Notes: generated by a model from the letters alone, not told the origin. Positions 8,017 to 16,513 are shown, counted from the stretch's first letter. The stretch is 31,704 nt of DNA from an uncultured bacterium (GCA_905216045.1 CAJMSL010000007.1:1-31704), one strand, 5' to 3'. Numbers and translations: made by a program.

Positions 8017-8892
8017 ATGAACGAGCAGGTTTGTATGACGGGTGCCGAGTACTGCGGCGGAGCTAAGGGCGTGGATGCGAACGGTTATCCGGTCGAGACT
8101 ACGGGTAACGCGGTGCTGGACATCTTGGAGCACCGCTCGTCCACGCGTGCCTTCGCGCGTGATGACGACGACCGCCCCGTGGCGGTGACCGACGAGCAGC
8201 GGGCGGCGATTCTGCACGCGGCGAGTCGCGCACCGTCGGCGGGCGCCATGATGATGTATTCCATCGTGAGCATTCGCGAGCAGGCTACGCTGGACCGTCT
8301 GGCCGACCTGTGCGACCACCAGCCCATGATCGCCAAGGCGCCCTGGGCACTCATATTTGTGGTCGATTATGCAAAGTGGATCGATCTGTTTGAGCACGTG
8401 GGCTGCTTTGAGCCCGAGTTTGTCGAGCGCACGGGCAAGGCGCCCCGCCGCGCGCCGGGTTTGGGCGACTTTGCCATCGCGGCCCAGGACGCCGTGATCG
8501 CCGCGCAAAACGCCGTGGTTGCCGCCGAGGCCCTGGGGCTGGGAAGCTGCTACATTGGCGACATCGTGGAGAACGCCGAGGAAGTTGCCGAGCTGCTCGA
8601 TCTGCCGCCCTATACCATGCCGCTGTCGATGCTCATCATCGGCACGCCCCGTAAGGAGCGTCCGGCCATTGCGCACCCCGTGGTGAACCTGGTGCACGAG
8701 GAGCGCTACTGCCGCGCGGATGCCGCGACCATGGACGCGCAGGTGGCCGAGATGGACGCAATGTTCCGTCCGCATGCCCGCGAGGTGGGGGAGCGCGTCG
8801 TGGACATCTATACCCGCAAGCACACGAGTCCCTTTATGGCCGAGATGAGCCGATCCATGGAATGGTGGTTCAAAAACTGGCTTGGAAAATGA
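8017..8892 (+). CDS. Nitroreductase-family FMN oxidoreductase
   Basis: Cytoplasmic flavoprotein of 291 aa of the nitroreductase fold, which uses FMN and NAD(P)H to reduce nitro, quinone or related compounds. Family features are the N-terminal EHRSSTRAFA motif (FMN phosphate binding), SRAPSAGAMM following it, and the block AAEALGLGSCYIGDI with LLIIGTP-like LSMLIIGTP near residues 175-210. The C-terminal ~70 residues (from the ERYCRAD region) extend beyond the minimal ~200-aa fold. The start has GAGGG upstream. The gene is alone on its strand and ends at a CAAAGGG/CCCTTTG hairpin. The substrate is not predictable. Confidence 0.87.
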   Translation: MNEQVCMTGAEYCGGAKGVDANGYPVETTGNAVLDILEHRSSTRAFARDDDDRPVAVTDEQRAAILHAASRAPSAGAMMMYSIVSIREQATLDRLADLCDHQPMIAKAPWALIFVVDYAKWIDLFEHVGCFEPEFVERTGKAPRRAPGLGDFAIAAQDAVIAAQNAVVAAEALGLGSCYIGDIVENAEEVAELLDLPPYTMPLSMLIIGTPRKERPAIAHPVVNLVHEERYCRADAATMDAQVAEMDAMFRPHAREVGERVVDIYTRKHTSPFMAEMSRSMEWWFKNWLGK

Positions 8893-8894
8893 CG

Positions 8895-8927
8895 AATGTG
8901 ACAAAGGGGCAGTCCCTTTGTTACATT
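8895..8927 (+). terminator. CAAAGGG-type hairpin after the nitroreductase gene
   Basis: AATGTGACAAAGGG (8895-8908) pairs with CCCTTTGTTACATT (8914-8927), 13 Watson-Crick pairs plus one G-T, with loop GCAGT. It starts 3 bases after the stop and is followed by only TTCA, so it is a weak terminator by sequence. The same core occurs at 11391-11412 and 22252-22282, which suggests a dispersed palindrome used as a terminator here. Confidence 0.65.
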
Positions 8928-8989
8928 TCATATCGCCGCGGTGGCCTAAAGGCCGTATAAATGTTTATTTAGCTGGGAAAACAGTGCCA

Positions 8990-9016
8990 TTCAAACATGG
9001 GCCGATTACCTATAAT
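8990..9016 (+). promoter_or_regulatory. Possible promoter of kup
   Basis: A perfect -10 hexamer TATAAT at 9011-9016 lies 35 bases before the kup start. The best -35-like hexamer is TTCAAA at 8990-8995 with a short 15-bp spacer, so the -35 assignment is weak. No c-di-AMP (ydaO-type) riboswitch was recognised in the 159-base gap, although such riboswitches often control potassium transporters. Confidence 0.4.
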
Positions 9017-9051
9017 TCCTTCGAACATTAAAGTTGGGAGGAAACCGGCTT

Positions 9052-11079
9052 ATGGAACAAAAGGCCAAGGAGGCAGCCTCGCACGCTGCGATTCCTGTGA
9101 GCATCTCGGCGATGCTCGTCACGCTGGGCGTGGTGTACGGCGATATCGGCACCAGCCCTATGTATGTAACCAAGGCGCTCGTTGCCGGCAACGGCGGCAT
9201 CGGAAGCGTGACGGAGGAGTTCGTGCTTGGCGCGCTCTCCCTTGTCGTGTGGACGGTCACGCTGCTGACCACCATCAAGTATGTGCTCATCTCGCTGCGC
9301 GCCGATAACCATGGTGAGGGCGGCATCTTTGCCCTGTACAGCCTGGTCAAGCGCTGTGGCAAGTGGCTTATCATCCCCGCCATGCTGGGTGGCGCCGCGC
9401 TGCTCGCCGACGGCATCCTGACGCCGGCCGTTACCGTTACCACGGCCATCGAGGGCCTGCGCACCATCCCGGCGGTCCATGCCGTGCTGGGCGATGACCA
9501 GGGCCGCGTCGTCGCCATTACGCTCGCCATCATCATCGCGCTCTTTTTGGTGCAACGCATCGGTACGGCCAAGATCGGTCACGCCTTTGGCCCCATCATG
9601 ACGCTGTGGTTCCTGTTCCTGGGCGGCACGGGTCTGTTTTTTGTCTTCCAGCACCCCGCCGTGCTGCTGTGCCTCAACCCGGTGCGCGGCATCGCCTTTT
9701 TGCTGAGCCCCAACAACCACGCGGGTATCATGATTCTGGGCAGCTGCTTCCTCGCCACCACCGGTGCCGAGGCGCTCTACTCCGACATGGGCCACGTCGG
9801 CCGCGGCAACATCTACGCCACCTGGCCGTTCGTTAAGTGCTGCCTGCTGCTTTCCTATATGGGCCAGGGCGCTTGGCTTATGAACAACGCTGCCAACCCC
9901 GAGCTCATGGGCATTGCCGACCTCAACCCGTTCTACCAGATGCTCGCCCCGGGCCTGCGCCCGTTTGCCGTAGGCCTTTCCACCGTTGCGGCCATCATCG
10001 CCTCGCAGGCGCTCATCACCGGCGCATTCTCGCTGGTGTCCGAGGCCAGCCGTCTGGACCTTATGCCGCACATGCAGGTCTTCTACCCTGCCGAGACCAA
10101 GGGCCAGCTCTACATCCCCATGGTCAACAACGTCATGCTCGTGGGCTGCGTCATCGTGGTGCTGCTGTTCCAGAACTCGGCGCATATGGAAGCCGCCTAC
10201 GGCCTTGCCATTACGCTGACTATGATGTGTACCACGCTGCTGCTCTTCTTCTACCTGCACGAGGAGCGCAAGCTCAAGGTTGCTCCGTGGATCTTCGCGG
10301 CCTTCTTCCTTTTGCTCGAAGGCTTCTTCTTCGTGAGCTCGCTCACCAAGTTCTTCCACGGCGGCTACTTCACCATCCTCATGGCTGCACTCATCATGGG
10401 CATTATGGTGTGCTGGTACAACGGCACGGCGGTCGAGCAGCGCCAGTTTACGCTGCTGCCGCTGCGCAGCTACCTGCCGCAGCTCAAGCGCCTGCGCGAC
10501 GACGACCGTTACGAGCGCATGAGCGACAACGTCGTGTACCTGACCAAGGACACCCATACCGACTACATCGACCGCGATATTGTCTACTCGATCTTGGACA
10601 AGCATCCCAAGCGTGCCCACGCCTGGTGGTTTGTGAACGTCGAGACCATGGACGAACCGCATACCTTTGCCTATTCGGTCGAGACGTTCGGCACCGACTA
10701 CGTGTTCCGCGTGCATCTGTACCTGGGCTACAAGATCAACCAGCGCGTCAATGCCTACCTGCGTCAGGTTGTTCAGGACCTGGCTGCCACCGGTGAGCTG
10801 CCGCCGCAGACGCATGACTACTCGGTCTACAAGGATCCGGGTAACATCGGTACGTTCAAGTTCGTCCTGATCCGTAAGCTTCTGGCGCCCGAGAGCGACG
10901 TGGAGCCCAGCGAGCGCACGGCCATCACGCTCAAGTACATCATCCGCCGCGCCGCCGGCACGCCCGCACGTTGGTACGGCCTGGAGAACTCCAACGTGAG
11001 CTTTGAGTACGTGCCGCTGTTCACCAAGTTCAAGGCCGTGAATAAGATGCAGCGCCTGGCTCCCAACGAGCGACCGTAG
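9052..11079 (+). CDS. kup: Kup-family potassium uptake protein
   Basis: Low-affinity potassium/proton symporter of the KUP/HAK/KT family, 675 aa. Diagnostic motifs are GVVYGDIGTSPMYV in the first membrane helix, NHGEGGIFALYSLV, and ADGILTPAVTVTTAIEGL. About twelve hydrophobic helices fill residues ~15-460; a hydrophilic cytoplasmic C-terminal domain follows (~470-675), as in the family. E. coli Kup is 622 aa. The ATG at 9052 is preferred over an in-frame TTG at 9034, because GGGAGG lies inside that extension 10 bases before the ATG. Downstream are a small membrane protein gene and a KdpDE-like two-component system, which fits a potassium homeostasis locus. Confidence 0.95.
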   Translation: MEQKAKEAASHAAIPVSISAMLVTLGVVYGDIGTSPMYVTKALVAGNGGIGSVTEEFVLGALSLVVWTVTLLTTIKYVLISLRADNHGEGGIFALYSLVKRCGKWLIIPAMLGGAALLADGILTPAVTVTTAIEGLRTIPAVHAVLGDDQGRVVAITLAIIIALFLVQRIGTAKIGHAFGPIMTLWFLFLGGTGLFFVFQHPAVLLCLNPVRGIAFLLSPNNHAGIMILGSCFLATTGAEALYSDMGHVGRGNIYATWPFVKCCLLLSYMGQGAWLMNNAANPELMGIADLNPFYQMLAPGLRPFAVGLSTVAAIIASQALITGAFSLVSEASRLDLMPHMQVFYPAETKGQLYIPMVNNVMLVGCVIVVLLFQNSAHMEAAYGLAITLTMMCTTLLLFFYLHEERKLKVAPWIFAAFFLLLEGFFFVSSLTKFFHGGYFTILMAALIMGIMVCWYNGTAVEQRQFTLLPLRSYLPQLKRLRDDDRYERMSDNVVYLTKDTHTDYIDRDIVYSILDKHPKRAHAWWFVNVETMDEPHTFAYSVETFGTDYVFRVHLYLGYKINQRVNAYLRQVVQDLAATGELPPQTHDYSVYKDPGNIGTFKFVLIRKLLAPESDVEPSERTAITLKYIIRRAAGTPARWYGLENSNVSFEYVPLFTKFKAVNKMQRLAPNERP

Positions 11080-11110
11080 GCGCCGACAGGCTGCACGGAG
11101 TTGGTTTCCG

Positions 11111-11335
11111 ATGGACAAGATTGAGACCGAGGGGGCAAACATGGATGCAAAGATGCTTGATGGCCGCGACGCGGTTGCCGAGATGGTGCGTGAGGCACGT
11201 GCCGACGCCGCCGAAGATCGGTTCTTTACGAATCGTGCCAACATGGACATGGCCGACCACGTGATTTCGATCGTGGCACTGGTATTTGGAGCGGTGTGCG
11301 TGTGCGCACTGCTCGCACACGTGCTGTTTGTCTAG
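11111..11335 (+). CDS. Small single-pass membrane protein, unknown function
   Basis: Encodes 74 aa: a charged N-terminal half (EMVREARADAAEDRFF) and one C-terminal transmembrane helix (IVALVFGAVCVCALLAHVLF), with no signal peptide. An ATG at 11141 has a stronger ribosome site (GAGGGGG, 5 bases) and would give 64 aa; the first ATG has GGAG 10 bases upstream, so the start is uncertain. It lies 31 bases after kup and ends just before a terminator, so it is probably co-transcribed with kup. A role as an accessory or regulatory peptide of Kup is inference from position only. No family is recognised. Confidence 0.7.
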   Translation: MDKIETEGANMDAKMLDGRDAVAEMVREARADAAEDRFFTNRANMDMADHVISIVALVFGAVCVCALLAHVLFV

Positions 11336-11381
11336 CGGCTACCGGTCGTAGAAGGCTTTACACTTAGAACCACCACGAGGG

Positions 11382-11421
11382 AAAACCGCCACAAAGGTGC
11401 CTGTCCCTTTGTGGTGGTTTT
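11382..11421 (+). terminator. Terminator after kup and the small membrane protein gene
   Basis: AAAACCGCCACAAAGG (11382-11397) pairs with CCTTTGTGGTGGTTTT (11406-11421), 15 of 16 positions, followed by TGTTTTT. It shares the ACAAAGG...CCCTTTGT core of the hairpins at 8895 and 22252. It separates the kup unit from the histidine kinase gene 27 bases downstream. Confidence 0.85.
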
Positions 11422-11448
11422 TGTTTTTGAGAGAGGGGCGGGGCGCTG

Positions 11449-13074
11449 ATGGACGTCCGTACGGACGGCGATATTGCCGATAGCTTTTGGTGGCGGCGCA
11501 CAACGCTGACGCGCCGCACTCCTCTGTATGACGCCTGCGTATCGGTGGGGCTGCTGGTCGCGGCGACGATTGTGGGCGCGCTGCTCGACCATCCGGGTCT
11601 CGCGCCGAGCATCATGATCGTCTATGTGTTCGCCGTTCAGCTGTGCGCATTCTTTACCTGGAGTCGCCTGTATTGCTTGCTGAGCTCGGCTGCCGCCGTG
11701 GCGCTCTACAACTTCTTGTTTATCGACCCGCGCTACTCGCTGTCGCTTATCGACCGCGTTTATCCCGGCATGTTCTTCATCATGTTTGTGGTCTCGCTTG
11801 TGTCGAGCTCGATTGCGTTGGCCCTGCGCCGCGCCTTGGCACAGGCTGCCGCCAGCGACCGTCGCACGCATATGGTGCTCGAGACCAACCGCATGCTGCA
11901 GCGATGCGCCGACCAGCAGCAGATTGTCCATGCCATGGCAACGCAGCTGGCTCGTCTTTCGGGCTGTCCGGTCGTGTGGTACAGCGCCGACGCCGACGAT
12001 GATGGCCTGCTGCCGCGTGCGACGTACACGGCTGTGGGCGATGCGGCACCGGTGCACGAACTGGCGCCGCAGATGCCGCCGCGACTCTCGGCGTCCGCCT
12101 ATGTGGGTACGCCGCTCGATGCCACCTATGGCGGCTCGGCGTTTTATGGCATCTACCTGACGGTTCGCACGGGCGACGGCTTCGTGCGCTCGGGCGACCC
12201 CGCCTCGGTGGTGGGCGTGCTGGCTATCGTTGCCGAGCCCGACGTGCTGACGCACGAGGAACGGACACTTGCCGATGCCATCGTGAGCGAAGGCGAGCTG
12301 GCACTCGATCGCGCCCGCGCCATGGAGGCCCGCGAGGAGGCGGCGGTGCTCGCCAAAAACGAACAGCTGCGCGCCAACCTGCTGCGTTCCATCTCGCACG
12401 ACCTGCGTACGCCGCTCACCAGTATTTCGGGCAATGCCGATGTGCTGCTCGACCAGGGCTCGACCGGCACCGCGGTGCTCGATGCCCAGACGCGCCGCGG
12501 CCTGCTTCTATCCATTCGCTCGGATGCGCTGTGGCTCAACGCCACCGTCGAGAACCTGCTCGCCATCACCAAGCTCGAGGGCGGCGGCATGCATCTGTCG
12601 ACTACGCTCGAGCTTATGGACGATATCGTCGAGGAGGCGCTGCGCCACGTAAGTCCGGCTGTGCGCGAGCACGACCTTAAGGTGGTGACGTGCGATGAGC
12701 CGGCGCTCGTCAATGTCGATGCGCGCCTGATGGTGCAGCTGGTGGTCAATCTGGTGAACAACGCCGTCACCTATACGCCCGCGGGCTCGCATATCGTGAT
12801 TTCGATTGGCGTTGACGATGGGCACGTGACGTGCTCGGTGGCCGATGACGGGCCGGGTATTGCGCCCGAGGACCGCGAGCGGATCTTCGAGTCGTTCTAT
12901 ACCGCCAACCATGGTCTGGCCGACAGCCACCGCAGCGTGGGCCTGGGGCTTTCACTCTGCCGTTCCATTGCGTTGGCGCATGGCGGTAGCATAGAGGTTG
13001 CCGCGGCGGACCCGCACGGCTCGGTCTTTACGATTGAGCTTCCCGTCGCCGACGTTTCGTTTGATAAGGAGTAG
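11449..13074 (+). CDS. KdpD-like sensor histidine kinase without the N-terminal KdpD domain
   Basis: Membrane sensor kinase of 541 aa. Residues ~25-127 hold four closely packed hydrophobic segments typical of the DUF4118 region of KdpD, including ALYNFLFIDPRYSLSL. A GAF-like region follows (~150-275). The kinase core has an H-box with phosphoacceptor H317 (SISHDLRTPLTS), an N-box (NLVNNAVTYTP), and G-boxes (DDGPGIAPEDRERIFESFY, GLGLSLCRSIALAHGG). Full KdpD is ~890 aa, with an N-terminal ATP-binding/USP sensor part that is absent here. It is followed 4 bases later by a KdpE-like regulator gene, and kup lies upstream; no kdpFABC genes are in the window. Sensing of potassium or turgor is inferred from similarity and context. 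Confidence 0.9.
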   Translation: MDVRTDGDIADSFWWRRTTLTRRTPLYDACVSVGLLVAATIVGALLDHPGLAPSIMIVYVFAVQLCAFFTWSRLYCLLSSAAAVALYNFLFIDPRYSLSLIDRVYPGMFFIMFVVSLVSSSIALALRRALAQAAASDRRTHMVLETNRMLQRCADQQQIVHAMATQLARLSGCPVVWYSADADDDGLLPRATYTAVGDAAPVHELAPQMPPRLSASAYVGTPLDATYGGSAFYGIYLTVRTGDGFVRSGDPASVVGVLAIVAEPDVLTHEERTLADAIVSEGELALDRARAMEAREEAAVLAKNEQLRANLLRSISHDLRTPLTSISGNADVLLDQGSTGTAVLDAQTRRGLLLSIRSDALWLNATVENLLAITKLEGGGMHLSTTLELMDDIVEEALRHVSPAVREHDLKVVTCDEPALVNVDARLMVQLVVNLVNNAVTYTPAGSHIVISIGVDDGHVTCSVADDGPGIAPEDRERIFESFYTANHGLADSHRSVGLGLSLCRSIALAHGGSIEVAAADPHGSVFTIELPVADVSFDKE

Positions 13075-13078
13075 CGCT

Positions 13079-13792
13079 GTGCCGAACTCTGCCGTAAAAC
13101 CGCTCATCTTGGTCGTTGAGGACGACCCCGCCGTTCGCAACTTAATCGTTGCCGCGCTCGAGGCGCACGGCTTGCGTCATATGGCCGTGGAGACCGCCCA
13201 TGCCGCCATCGCTGCCGCCTCATCGCAGACGCCGAGCATCGTGCTGCTCGATTTGGGCCTGCCCGATATGGACGGCGTCAAGGTGGTGGAGTCGGTGCGC
13301 ACATGGTCGGGCATGCCGATTATTGTGGTCTCGGCGCGCAGCGAGGATGCGGACAAGATCCGCGCGCTCGATGCCGGCGCCGACGACTACCTGACTAAGC
13401 CGTTTTCGGTCGAGGAGCTGCTCGCGCGCATTCGCACGACGCTCAGGCGTCTCTCGTATGCGCAAACGGGCGGCGTTGCCTCCGAGGGCTCGTTCGATAC
13501 CGGCGAGCTGCATATCGATTTTGATGCTGGCATCGCCACGATGGATGGCGAGGAGCTGCATTTGACGCCGATCGAGTACAAGCTCCTGTGTCTGCTAGCG
13601 CATAACGCCGACAAGGTGCTGACGCATCAGTTTATCCTGCACGAGATTTGGGGCACGGCAACCAAGAGCGACCTGGCGAGCCTGCGTGTCTTTATGGGCA
13701 CGCTGCGTAAGAAAATCGAGTCCGACCCCGCGCATCCGCGCTACATCCAAACGCACGTAGGCATTGGCTACCGATTGGTCACCCAAGGCTAG
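13079..13792 (+). CDS. KdpE-like OmpR-family response regulator
   Basis: DNA-binding response regulator of 237 aa, partner of the kinase just upstream (4-base gap). The receiver domain shows acidic E14-D15-D16 (VVEDDPAVR), phosphoacceptor D58 (LLDLGLPDMDG), and K107 (YLTKPFS). The winged-helix output domain follows from ~residue 135 (LTPIEYKLLCLLA, VGIGYRLV). The start is GTG 13079 with AAGGAG upstream; a longer open frame from 12998 overlaps the kinase gene and encodes a non-family extension. Its targets are unknown, with kup the obvious candidate. The gene ends at a bidirectional terminator. Confidence 0.92.
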   Translation: MPNSAVKPLILVVEDDPAVRNLIVAALEAHGLRHMAVETAHAAIAAASSQTPSIVLLDLGLPDMDGVKVVESVRTWSGMPIIVVSARSEDADKIRALDAGADDYLTKPFSVEELLARIRTTLRRLSYAQTGGVASEGSFDTGELHIDFDAGIATMDGEELHLTPIEYKLLCLLAHNADKVLTHQFILHEIWGTATKSDLASLRVFMGTLRKKIESDPAHPRYIQTHVGIGYRLVTQG

Positions 13793-13816
13793 ATTGCCAA
13801 CCACCATCCAATATGA

Positions 13817-13881
13817 GTTGCGGTGAAATAGTTCCTGTTTAGTCCTTTACCAGGCATTTTTAGGAACTATTCCACCGCAAC
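13817..13881. terminator. Long bidirectional terminator hairpin between convergent genes
   Basis: A 20-nt arm at 13817-13836 (starts GTTGCGGTG) pairs with 13862-13881 at 19 of 20 positions; the loop is 25 nt and the hairpin is followed by TTTGTTATTT. It occupies nearly the whole gap between the regulator gene (+) and the methyltransferase gene (-), and probably serves both. The stem is much longer than a usual terminator, so it may also be a copy of a dispersed palindrome. Confidence 0.75.
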
Positions 13882-13885
13882 TTTG

Positions 13886-16438
13886 TTATTTGCCCTTGGG
13901 CTTGCTGGCGTAGAACTTCTTCTTTTTGGGCTTGCCGGCAGGGGAGGGTTTGCCGGCAAAGTTGGACTTGCCGTTGCCGGCCTGCGCGTGCGCGAGCGCC
14001 GCTGCACGAGGCTTGCGGGCTTCGGGGTTGCGCAGCTCCTCGGTTCGCTCTGCAATCTCCTCGGCGCTAAAGCCGACCTCGGCCATGGCGTCCTCGATGG
14101 GCAGGCGGCGCACGATATAGCAATGGTGCACCTTCTGGTTGCGTGCGAAGTCCTCGGGGATGGTCTGTGCCGTAATGTCCTGTAGCACCACGCCCGCGCG
14201 TGCGAGCTTGCGCGCCTCGGGGCGGAAGCCGCGCAGGTTGCAGCTAAAGATGGCATGGCCGCCCTGTGCGAGCAGGCGCGACACGCCGGCCAAAAGCTCA
14301 ACATGGTCACGCTGGACATCCCAGGTACGGCGGCCCATCTTGGACGAGAACGTGGGCGGGGCGACAAAGATCAGGTCCCAGCGGGTGCGCGTCTGGCGCT
14401 GGTCACGAATCCAGGCGAGCACGTCATCGCGCACAAAGTGATGCTGCGGCCCCACAAAGCCGTTCTGGCGCATATTGCGCTCGGCCCAGTCCAGGTAGGT
14501 GTTGGAAAGGTCGACCGTCACGGTCTCCTCGACGCCGCCGTCTGCCGCATAGCAGGTGGCGGTGCCGGTATAGGCGAACAGGTTGAGGAAACGGCGCGCC
14601 TGCTTGGCGTGCTCGCGCACCAGGTTGCGGGTGACGCGGTGATCCAGGAAGATGCCAACGTCCAGGTAGTCGTCAAAGTTGACGGCAAAGGTAAGGCCGC
14701 CCTCTTCGATGAGCGGCAGACGGCGACGTGCGATGTTGGCGCGCTCGCCCGAGCCGCCCTTGCCGGCGCCCTGTTTGCCGTACTGCGAGCCGCCGCGCGA
14801 ACGCATGCGGGCCTTGGCGTGCACATGCTCGGCCGGAACATCCAGGATGCGCGGTGCGATGGCCAAGATGTCGAGCATGCGGGCCTGGGCCAGTGCGGGG
14901 TCGATGGTCTTGGGCGCGGCGTATTCGGCGATGACGAGCCAGCGGCCCGGCGTCTGCGGACAGCCCTCGTACAGGTCGATGGCGGCGGAGTAGTCGGGCA
15001 GGTCGGCATCGTAGACGCGGTAACAGCTCACGCCCTCGCGCTTGGCCCACTTGCGACGCAGACGGGCATTCTTGCGCAGGCGGTTGGCGAACTGCTCGGA
15101 CTCGGGGATGAGCACGGGCAGTGGCTTGCCGTCGCCCAGGTCGAGTGTGGCGGCAGGCTCGGGCATGGGGGTGTCGGCGGCTTCGTCTTGGGCATCTGCG
15201 GTCTGCTCCTCGGCACCTGCGCTGGTCGCAGCTTCGAATGCCGCGGCGGCGTGGTCGAGCGAGGGCCAAACCTCAATAGTTGCCTCTTCATTATTGGGCA
15301 TGACGGCGATGGAGCGCGCGGGCTCGGCATGGAGCGCGCGGGCCAGCAATCCGTCGCGGGTGAGCGCGGCGACCGACGCCGCGGCAAGCTCGGGCGCGCG
15401 GCGCAGCTCACCGACCAGCGTCATGGCGTCGTGCATGAGCGAAAGCGGGGTTTCGGTGGTGTCTGCGACCACGGCGGCACCGGCGACGGCGCCCGCATGG
15501 TCCAGCACGGCGGCGGACTTGGCGGCGCAAAAATCGACAAAGCGCTTGTAGCCGGCACACTTGACCATGCGCTCAGCGGTCTTGCGGGCGCCGGGGTCAA
15601 CATCCACGGCAACGATGCGCGCCTGGCGCTCGCGTGCCGCCGCCTCGCGCTCGCGTGCCTCGGCAAGCAACTGCTCCCACAGAGCGGCGTCGTGCAGCTG
15701 CCAGCCCTCAAAGCCCCAGCGCTCGCGTGCGGCGCCCGGGGCGCGGTCGGTCAGAATATTCACGGCCTCCAGCAGCAGGCCGCCGCCTGCGCACGAGGCA
15801 TCGACCAGCGTGGGCAGGGCTTCGTTTTCGTAATCATCGGCAGTCAGCTCGCGCTCGCACAGCGCGGTCCAGCCGACCTGCGCCAGCACCAGGGCGGCGT
15901 AGTCGGGGCGCAGCACGTGCGTGCCCTCGCCGGCGCGGGTCGCGGTGGGCGGCAGGCGCTTGAACAGCGGGTCGCCCGAAAGGTCCAGGCTGATACTCGC
16001 GCGACGCTGACGCAGCGAAAGCAACAGGTGAACGTCGGGGTCGGCGGCATCGACGTCGGCACGACGGCCCGTGGTCTCGGCCAGACGGTCGCACAGCGCG
16101 TCCTTGGCGCGCAGGGCCGAGAAACGCGTGTTGCGTAGATGCTCGGTCACGCCGCGGGCGGTAATGGCGATGGTGGCGCCGGGGCGGACGATGCTCTCCC
16201 AGGCGATGTCGTAAACGCTATCGTACAGTTCATCGGCATCCTGCGCCTCAAAGCGCCCAAGCACTACAAACACGCGGCTGGCCAGGCGCGACCACAGGCA
16301 TGCTCGGTAGCCTTGCTCGAGCTCGCCCTCAAACGTAGCGCGGCCCTTCAGGCGGCGGACATGCGAAAGCCCGAGGCGTTTAAGCTCATCGGCGAGTGCG
16401 GACTCAAAGCCCTCGGGGCAGCTTGCGTAAAATTCCAT
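13886..16438 (-). CDS. rlmL: RlmKL-type bifunctional 23S rRNA methyltransferase with a degenerate RlmL half
   Basis: Homologue of E. coli RlmKL (YcbY), which makes m2G2445 and m7G2069 in 23S rRNA. It has 850 aa against ~700 in E. coli. The N-terminal THUMP region starts MEFYASCPEGFESALADEL. The RlmL domain keeps a modified motif I (DASCAGGGLLLEA, ~213) and DRAPG...RWGFEGW, but where E. coli has SNPPYGERL this protein reads VVADTTETPLSLM (~323-335), so the NPPY motif is missing. A low-complexity Ala/Glu linker covers ~400-432. The RlmK half is intact: RLRKNARLRRKWAKREG, NLFAYTGTATCYAADGG (~619), FVAPPTFSSK (~691). The C-terminal tail is Lys/Pro-rich. The start has AGAGAGG upstream. It is probably still an rRNA m7G methylase; RlmL activity is doubtful. 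Confidence 0.88.
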   Translation of the reverse strand: MEFYASCPEGFESALADELKRLGLSHVRRLKGRATFEGELEQGYRACLWSRLASRVFVVLGRFEAQDADELYDSVYDIAWESIVRPGATIAITARGVTEHLRNTRFSALRAKDALCDRLAETTGRRADVDAADPDVHLLLSLRQRRASISLDLSGDPLFKRLPPTATRAGEGTHVLRPDYAALVLAQVGWTALCERELTADDYENEALPTLVDASCAGGGLLLEAVNILTDRAPGAARERWGFEGWQLHDAALWEQLLAEAREREAAARERQARIVAVDVDPGARKTAERMVKCAGYKRFVDFCAAKSAAVLDHAGAVAGAAVVADTTETPLSLMHDAMTLVGELRRAPELAAASVAALTRDGLLARALHAEPARSIAVMPNNEEATIEVWPSLDHAAAAFEAATSAGAEEQTADAQDEAADTPMPEPAATLDLGDGKPLPVLIPESEQFANRLRKNARLRRKWAKREGVSCYRVYDADLPDYSAAIDLYEGCPQTPGRWLVIAEYAAPKTIDPALAQARMLDILAIAPRILDVPAEHVHAKARMRSRGGSQYGKQGAGKGGSGERANIARRRLPLIEEGGLTFAVNFDDYLDVGIFLDHRVTRNLVREHAKQARRFLNLFAYTGTATCYAADGGVEETVTVDLSNTYLDWAERNMRQNGFVGPQHHFVRDDVLAWIRDQRQTRTRWDLIFVAPPTFSSKMGRRTWDVQRDHVELLAGVSRLLAQGGHAIFSCNLRGFRPEARKLARAGVVLQDITAQTIPEDFARNQKVHHCYIVRRLPIEDAMAEVGFSAEEIAERTEELRNPEARKPRAAALAHAQAGNGKSNFAGKPSPAGKPKKKKFYASKPKGK

Positions 16439-16513
16439 GGGTGACCTCTCTGGTTGCGTCGCTCCATTATATGATGGATGCTTCGTTTGCCCTTATCCTC
16501 GAAAGGAACCCAT

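Noticed and set aside
8893..9051. c-di-AMP riboswitch before kup
   Set aside because: The gap is short and contains a hairpin and a -10-like box; no ydaO-type conserved blocks could be recognised.
9028..11250. A minus-strand open frame of about 740 codons opposite kup
   Set aside because: kup on the plus strand has full family motifs; the antisense frame is a GC-bias shadow. The same holds for the frame at 14255-16138 opposite rlmL.
12998..13078. Longer N-terminus for the KdpE-like regulator
   Set aside because: The extension overlaps the kinase gene in another frame and lacks receiver-domain residues; GTG 13079 has AAGGAG at good distance.
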